A stretch of DNA of 64,000 nt, from contig CAVXVO010000006.1 of assembly GCA_963765295.1 (NCBI GenBank), forward strand, positions 1 through 64,000, in the 5' to 3' direction. A program made the translations under genes and the position numbers. The notes beneath the pieces are model-generated. The model was not told the origin of the DNA, did no database searches, and saw nothing but the letters and a program-made list of their open reading frames with translations. This DNA comes from PALSA-612 sp963765295. Lineage in GTDB: Bacteria > Actinomycetota > Thermoleophilia > Gaiellales > Gaiellaceae. This document shows, one piece after another, positions 59,364-64,000 of the stretch (within the stretch, counting starts at the first letter, position 1; each line of letters starts with the position of its first letter).

Positions 59364-60925
59364 CCGCGGCGGCCGACTCCTACGACGTGATCATCGTCGG
59401 GACCGGGGCCGGCGGCGGCACGCTCGCCCGTCACCTGGCCCCGTCCGGGAAGCGGATCCTGCTGCTCGAGCGAGGAGACTGGCTGCCGCGGGAGCCCGCG
59501 AACTGGCTCGCGCAGGACGTGTTCGTGGATAACCGCTACGTGTCGCCGGACACGTGGTACGACCCGAAGGGCAAGCCGTTCCAGCCGCAGATCCACTACT
59601 TCGTCGGCGGCGCGACAAAGCTCTACGGCGCTGCGCTCTACCGGCTCCGGAAGGAGGACTTCAGCGAGCTGCGCCATCACGACGGCATCTCGCCGGCGTG
59701 GCCGATCGCCTACGACGAACTCGAGCCCTATTACACGCTGGCCGAGCAGCTCTACCAGGTGCACGGGGCGCGAGGCGAGGACCCGACCGAGCCGCCGGCG
59801 AGCGGGCCCTACCCGTTCCCGGCCGTCTCCCACGAGCCGCGGATCCAGAAGCTTTCTGACGACCTGGCCAAGATCGGCCACCACCCGTTCCACGCACCGT
59901 GCGGAATCCGCCTCCTCGAGGACGACATGCCGTACAGCCCCTGCGTCCGCTGCATGAACTGCGACGGCTTCCCCTGCGCCGTCCATGGCAAGTCCGACGC
60001 AGAGGTGTTCGGCGTGCGGCCGGCGCTCGAGCACGACAACGTCACGCTGCTGACGAACGCGAAGGCGATGAAGCTCGCCACGAACGAGGCCGGGACGGAG
60101 GTCACCGAGGTGGTGGTCGAGCACGGCGGCGAGACCGTGAGCTTCTCGGCCGACATCGTCGTGCTCGCGTGTGGTGCGGCGAACACCGCGAAGCTGCTGC
60201 TCGTGTCGGCGAGCGACAAGCATCCGAACGGCCTCGCGAACGGGTCCGATCAGGTCGGGCGGAACTACATGTTCCACGCGAGCCAGGCCGTGCTCGCGCT
60301 CTCGCGCGAGGAGAACCCGACGGTCTTCCAGAAGACGCTCGGGCTCAACGACTTCTACTTCGGCTCGGACGAGGACGAGTTCCCGCTCGGAAACATCCAG
60401 ATGGTCGGCAAGTCGCAGGCGCCGATGTTCCGCGGCGAGCAGCCGACCGAGACGAAGCTGGCGCCGCAATGGACGCTCGAGCGGATCGCTCGCCACGCGA
60501 TCGACTTCTGGCTCTCGACCGAGGATCTGCCTCTGCCCGGGAACCGGGTGACCGTGGATCGCGACGGCAAGCTCACGCTGGCGTACACGCCGACGAACGA
60601 CGTCCCGAAGCAGAAGCTCTACGACAAGCTCAGGTCGCTGCTCGGCAAGCTGGACATGAACGAGGGGCACCTGATCAAGCGCTTCGCCTACATGAAGAAC
60701 GAGATCCCTGTCGCCGGCGTCGCGCACCAGGCGGGCACCTGCCGGTTCGGCACGGATCCGGCCACGTCGGCGCTGAACGTGACCTGCCGGGCCCACGAGC
60801 TCGACAATCTCTACGTCGTCGACACGAGCGTGTTCCCGAGCATCGGCGCCGTCAACCCCGCACTGACTGCGATGGCCAACTCGCTCCGGGTCGGCGACCA
60901 CCTGCTGGGGAGACTGGCGGGCTGA
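59360..60925 (+). CDS. GMC-family FAD-dependent oxidoreductase
   Basis: The protein has 521 residues. FAD-binding DVIIVGTGAGGGTLARHL, a Cys-rich segment (CVRCMNCDGFPC), the active-site region VAHQAGTCRFG with the catalytic His, and the C-terminal FAD strand VVDTSVFPSIGAVNP are present. It oxidises an alcohol or sugar hydroxyl, with electrons passed to a quinone, cytochrome or oxygen. It is translationally coupled to zwf (GTGA) and lies between it and cytochrome bd. The substrate is likely a sugar or polyol (inference). No signal peptide. Confidence 0.88.
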   Translation: MTAAADSYDVIIVGTGAGGGTLARHLAPSGKRILLLERGDWLPREPANWLAQDVFVDNRYVSPDTWYDPKGKPFQPQIHYFVGGATKLYGAALYRLRKEDFSELRHHDGISPAWPIAYDELEPYYTLAEQLYQVHGARGEDPTEPPASGPYPFPAVSHEPRIQKLSDDLAKIGHHPFHAPCGIRLLEDDMPYSPCVRCMNCDGFPCAVHGKSDAEVFGVRPALEHDNVTLLTNAKAMKLATNEAGTEVTEVVVEHGGETVSFSADIVVLACGAANTAKLLLVSASDKHPNGLANGSDQVGRNYMFHASQAVLALSREENPTVFQKTLGLNDFYFGSDEDEFPLGNIQMVGKSQAPMFRGEQPTETKLAPQWTLERIARHAIDFWLSTEDLPLPGNRVTVDRDGKLTLAYTPTNDVPKQKLYDKLRSLLGKLDMNEGHLIKRFAYMKNEIPVAGVAHQAGTCRFGTDPATSALNVTCRAHELDNLYVVDTSVFPSIGAVNPALTAMANSLRVGDHLLGRLAG

Positions 60926-61040
60926 CCGGGAGCTCGGGACCGGGACGGTCGCCGGAGCGATCCTTCCTTCGGCGAGCACGAGCACGGGCCGAGGCGGGCT
61001 TCGCCGACAGGGCGGAGGAGGGGGAGATGGCGGCGCTGCG

Positions 61041-62423
61041 ATGACGATCCTCGCGTCGAACCTCGCGGCCGCGCGCAGCCAGATGGCGTTCACGCTGGGG
61101 TTCCACATCATCCTGGCGTCGCTCGGCGTGGCCCTTCCCGCGATGATGCTGATCGCGAACTACCGGGGCCTGCGCCGTGACGACGCGGACGCGCTGAAGC
61201 TGGCGCAACGGTGGTCGAAGGCGGTGGCGGTGACGTTCGCGGTCGGTGCCGTGACCGGGACAGTTCTCTCGTTCGAGTTCGGGCTGCTCTGGCCGGCGTT
61301 CACCGGGCGCTTCGGCGAGGTCTTCGGCCTGCTCTTCGGGATCGAAGGGATCTTCTTCTTCCTCGAGGCGATCTTCATCGCCATCTACATCTTCGGCTGG
61401 AAGCGACTGTCGCCGTGGAAGCACTTCTGGACGGGCGTGCCAGTCGTGATCTCGGGCCTCGGCGGTGCTTTCTCGGTCGTCGCCGTGAACTCGTGGATGA
61501 ACCAGCCTCAAGGGTTCTCTCCGACGACGGGCAACGTCACGTCGGTGAAGCCTTTCGAGGTGATCTTCAACCCGGCCGTTCCCTACGAGGTCCCGCACAT
61601 GATCCTGGCGGCGTACCTGGTCACCGGGTTCATCGTGGCGTCGATCTATGCGGTCGGGATGCTGCGCGGTCGGCGTGACCGCATCCACCGGCTCGGCCTC
61701 CTGATCCCGCTCACCGTCGCCTGCATCGCGACGCCGATCCAGTTCGTGGTCGGCGACACGGCAGCGCGCGCGATCGCCGCGGATCAGCCGATCAAGTTCG
61801 CGGCGATGGAATGCGTGGAGACGACCTCGACCGACGTCACCGAGTACATCTTCGGGCGGTGCACCTCGAGCGGCGTGAAGGGCGGGATCGGGATTCCCGG
61901 CTTCGACTCGTTCCTGGTCGGCTGGAGCACGAGCACCCAGGTGACCGGGCTCGACTCGGTTCCACCGAACGACCGCCCACCTGCGAACACGATGCTGCAC
62001 TGGGCCTTCGACACGATGGTCGGCATCTGCACGCTGCTGATCGGCCTCGCGGTCTGGCTCGGCATCGGCTGGTGGCGCAAGCGAGACATCCCCGGAAGCC
62101 GCTGGTTCCTCCGTGCCGTTGCCGTCTCCGGCGTTCTCTCCGTGATCGCGCTCGAGAGCGGCTGGATCATCACCGAGGTCGGGCGGCAACCCTGGATCGT
62201 CTACAACATCATGCGAACCTCCGACGCGGTCACCAACGCAAGCGGGATCTGGGTCACCTTCGGCCTGATCCTCGGCCTCTACGCCGCGCTCGGCGCGGCG
62301 CTGATCATCGTGCTCAGGGCGATGTCTCGTCGCTGGCGCAGCGCGGACGTCGACGGAGGGGGTGGGCCGTACAGCCCCGACCCGACGCCGCCTCCCGCCC
62401 CCGCGACCGAGGCGGCCGGATGA
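61041..62423 (+). CDS. cydA: Cytochrome bd oxidase subunit I
   Basis: The protein has 460 residues and nine membrane helices. Heme ligands and key residues are visible: His in FTLGFHIILASLG (heme b595), the acidic helix FGIEGIFFFLEAIF, His in YEVPHMILAAYLV (heme b558), and the signature GWIITEVGRQPWIVYNIMRT. The quinol loop is short (region CVETTSTDVTEYIF to NDRPP). It oxidises quinol and reduces oxygen to water with high affinity. Its stop overlaps cydB by four bases (ATGA). Confidence 0.95.
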   Translation: MTILASNLAAARSQMAFTLGFHIILASLGVALPAMMLIANYRGLRRDDADALKLAQRWSKAVAVTFAVGAVTGTVLSFEFGLLWPAFTGRFGEVFGLLFGIEGIFFFLEAIFIAIYIFGWKRLSPWKHFWTGVPVVISGLGGAFSVVAVNSWMNQPQGFSPTTGNVTSVKPFEVIFNPAVPYEVPHMILAAYLVTGFIVASIYAVGMLRGRRDRIHRLGLLIPLTVACIATPIQFVVGDTAARAIAADQPIKFAAMECVETTSTDVTEYIFGRCTSSGVKGGIGIPGFDSFLVGWSTSTQVTGLDSVPPNDRPPANTMLHWAFDTMVGICTLLIGLAVWLGIGWWRKRDIPGSRWFLRAVAVSGVLSVIALESGWIITEVGRQPWIVYNIMRTSDAVTNASGIWVTFGLILGLYAALGAALIIVLRAMSRRWRSADVDGGGGPYSPDPTPPPAPATEAAG

Positions 62424-63436
62424 GCGAAGCCACCGCCGTCGCCGCCGTCCTCTGGATCGGGGCGACGATGTACGCCGTCTTCGCCGGCGCGGACTTCGGC
62501 GCGGGACTGTGGAGCCTGCTCGCAGGAGGCGGCGACCGCGGACGGCGACCGCGCGAGCTGATCGACTGGGCGATCGGGCCCGTCTGGGAAGCCAATCACG
62601 TGTGGTTGATCTTTATCATCGTGGTGCTCTGGACAAGCTTCTCCCAGGCGTTCGAGGCGATCTTCTCGACCCTGTTCATCCCGCTGAGCCTTGCCGCGCT
62701 CGGCATCGTCCTGCGCGGGTCGGGGTTCGCGTTCCAGCACACCGCAGCCCGCGAGAAGGCACGCACGTTGTCCGTAACGCTCTTCGGACTCGCTTCGGTG
62801 CTGACGCCTTTCTTCATGGGCACGGTCGTGGGTGCGATCGCGGCCGGCCGGGTGCCGGTGGGAAACGCGGCCGGCGACCTCGTGACGAGCTGGGTCAACC
62901 CGCTGTCTCTGGCGATCGGAGCGCTGTTCGTGGCGACGAGTGCCTACATGGCGGCCGTGTTCCTCGTCAGCGACGCTCGCAGGGCCGGCACCCAAGACCT
63001 CCAGCGGTACTTCAGCACCCGGGCACTCGTGGCCGGGGTGGTTGCCGGCGTCCTCGCAGCCGTCAGCCTCGTCGCCCTGCACAGCGACGCGAGCTACGTC
63101 TTCGAGCGCCTCACGAGCGAGGGACTGCCGCTCGTCGTCATCTCGGCCCTTTGCGGCCTGGTCGTACTCGTCTTGCTTCACCGAGGCGTCCGAGGCGGGG
63201 CGCGTCCACTCGCCGCGGGTGCGGTCGCCGCGGTGGTCTGGGGCTGGGCCGTCGCGCAGTACCCCTACCTGTTGCCGGAAACGCTCACCATCTCGCAGGG
63301 AGCGGCTCCGAGCGAGGTTCTCACCGGCGTGCTGATCGTCTTCGGCGTCGCAGTCCTCGTCGTCCTCCCGGCGCTCGTGCTCCTGTTCACGCTCGTCCAG
63401 CGGAACCTGGTCGAGGAGACATCGCGGCCCGAGTGA
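62420..63436 (+). CDS. cydB: Cytochrome bd oxidase subunit II
   Basis: The protein has 338 residues and eight membrane helices. The family opening is AVLWIGATMYAVFAGADFGA, followed by IGPVWEANHVWLIFIIVVLW and a C-terminal helix pair (GVLIVFGVAVLVVLPALVLL). It forms the second subunit of cytochrome bd. It is coupled to cydA by an ATGA overlap. No CydX-like small gene or CydDC transporter follows: the next gene is convergent. Confidence 0.95.
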   Translation: MSEATAVAAVLWIGATMYAVFAGADFGAGLWSLLAGGGDRGRRPRELIDWAIGPVWEANHVWLIFIIVVLWTSFSQAFEAIFSTLFIPLSLAALGIVLRGSGFAFQHTAAREKARTLSVTLFGLASVLTPFFMGTVVGAIAAGRVPVGNAAGDLVTSWVNPLSLAIGALFVATSAYMAAVFLVSDARRAGTQDLQRYFSTRALVAGVVAGVLAAVSLVALHSDASYVFERLTSEGLPLVVISALCGLVVLVLLHRGVRGGARPLAAGAVAAVVWGWAVAQYPYLLPETLTISQGAAPSEVLTGVLIVFGVAVLVVLPALVLLFTLVQRNLVEETSRPE

Positions 63437-63491
63437 AGCACGCCGGCGAGCCTAGCCACCGCCGCGAGTCGAGGCTACGCGAGCGTGGTCT

Positions 63492-64000
63492 TCAGGCGTT
63501 CTCTGCCCGGGCCAGCTGCGCGTGGAGAGCTTCGACCGCCTGCTGCTGCTCGGCAAGCAGCCGCTCCAGCTCGTTCAACGCTGCCTTGACGCTCCCGTCG
63601 GCGGGCGTCGGCGCCGACTCCGCCTTCCGGGAGAGGAACGCGTTGGCGATAAAGCCCGAAGCCGTCGCGAACAGCGCGACACCGATCGTGAGCATCAGCG
63701 TTCCGACGATCCGGCCGCCCGTCGTCACCGGGTACTTGTCGCCGTAGCCAACCGTGGTCGCGGTGACGTAGCCCCACCAGAGCGCGTCGCCTCCGGTCGT
63801 GATGTTCGCCCCCTGCGCGTCCTGCTCGAAGTAGAGCTCGAGCAGCCCGACCACCTCGAGCGTGACGAGCCCGAGGACGATGATCAGGTACATCGTCCCC
63901 GACGCGAACTGCCTCCGCAGGTCGCGGAGCACCTGCGGGCCGCCGAGCCGCCGCATGATCCGACCGGCGCGGACGATCCGGAACAGGCGGAAGATTCTCA
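63492..64000 (-). CDS. Voltage-gated-type potassium channel, partial
   Basis: The visible part has about 169 residues. A voltage-sensor S4 end with regular arginines (IFRLFRIVRAGRIMRR) is followed by pore helix and selectivity filter TATTVGYGDKYP, S6 (TLMLTIGVALFATASGFIA) and a C-terminal coiled coil (LNELERLLAEQQQAVEALHA). It should form a tetrameric potassium-selective channel gated by voltage. The gene enters from the right edge and ends at 63492, converging with cydB. Confidence 0.88.
   Translation of the reverse strand, partial: RIFRLFRIVRAGRIMRRLGGPQVLRDLRRQFASGTMYLIIVLGLVTLEVVGLLELYFEQDAQGANITTGGDALWWGYVTATTVGYGDKYPVTTGGRIVGTLMLTIGVALFATASGFIANAFLSRKAESAPTPADGSVKAALNELERLLAEQQQAVEALHAQLARAENA

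Noticed and set aside
59276..62189. Long minus-strand open frames opposite zwf, the GMC gene and cydA
   Set aside because: No motifs; composition is antisense of strongly conserved plus-strand genes.
1..64000. CRISPR arrays, rRNA genes, insertion-sequence transposases, intact phage genes
   Set aside because: I looked for regularly spaced repeats, rRNA landmarks and transposase motifs and saw none; the short tandem repeats at the tRNA halves are too short and too few for CRISPR.

Overview
The window is GC-rich DNA that looks actinobacterial, most likely from the Thermoleophilia (Gaiellales/Solirubrobacterales side). That placement is inference. It rests on GTG starts and 4-base stop/start overlaps, a zinc-ribbon/adenylate-cyclase/AAA/TPR protein, a BTAD regulator fused to a beta-propeller, collagen-like secreted proteins with an IPG...CY head, and a SHOCT/DUF6325 pair. 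No 16S or other taxonomic marker is present.

Left part (1-22.7 kb): an accessory region full of damage. A liv-type ABC importer (1-3 kb) is broken in every gene. Next come the cyclase/AAA/TPR protein with a frameshifted tail, three secreted or lipoprotein genes, an internally deleted aldo/keto reductase, and a locus at 10.37-10.79 kb with two tRNA 3' halves (Val, Trp), each flanked by short tandem repeats. Then follow the BTAD-propeller regulator, a tRNA-Arg(CCT) 3' half at 14.1 kb with the same kind of flanking repeats, a frameshifted serine recombinase, and a block (16.5-21.6 kb) where an MMPL exporter, a NarL-type regulator and its histidine kinase are all multiply frameshifted.

Middle part (22.7-50.2 kb): mostly intact operons separated by fossil fragments. 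There are two tandem NHL-repeat/PKD secreted proteins, a cupin, and an arsenic set (DUF2180 protein, ArsR, ACR3). A cluster pairs a stand-alone 2-oxoacid-dehydrogenase-type acyltransferase with an AMP-forming ligase and a polytopic membrane protein. A ferredoxin/ferredoxin-reductase pair precedes a five-gene operon with ApbE flavin transferase, a ferric-reductase-like heme membrane protein and a lipoprotein. The head of that operon, with its promoter and its 72-aa leading gene, is duplicated in truncated form at 39.4-40.5 kb beside an orphan OmpR-type regulator. The block ends with an ABC-exporter membrane half lacking its ATPase, a 21-aa lysine-rich ORF and an OafA-like acyltransferase. The same tRNA-Arg module recurs at 50.2 kb in the same orientation, so 14.1-50.2 kb is bracketed by att-like direct repeats.

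Right part (52-64 kb): apparently core metabolism, on the plus strand and closely packed. It holds a family-63-like glucosidase, a glycogen debranching enzyme (one frameshift), NDH-2, glucose-6-phosphate dehydrogenase, a GMC oxidoreductase and cytochrome bd subunits I and II. Together they could carry electrons from stored sugar to oxygen. A voltage-gated-type potassium channel enters from the right edge on the minus strand.

The strongest candidate for something undescribed is the family of tRNA-3'-half modules with 10-12 bp period flanking repeats. The duplicated ApbE/ferric-reductase regulatory head and the ligase/acyltransferase cluster with its shared upstream motif come next.
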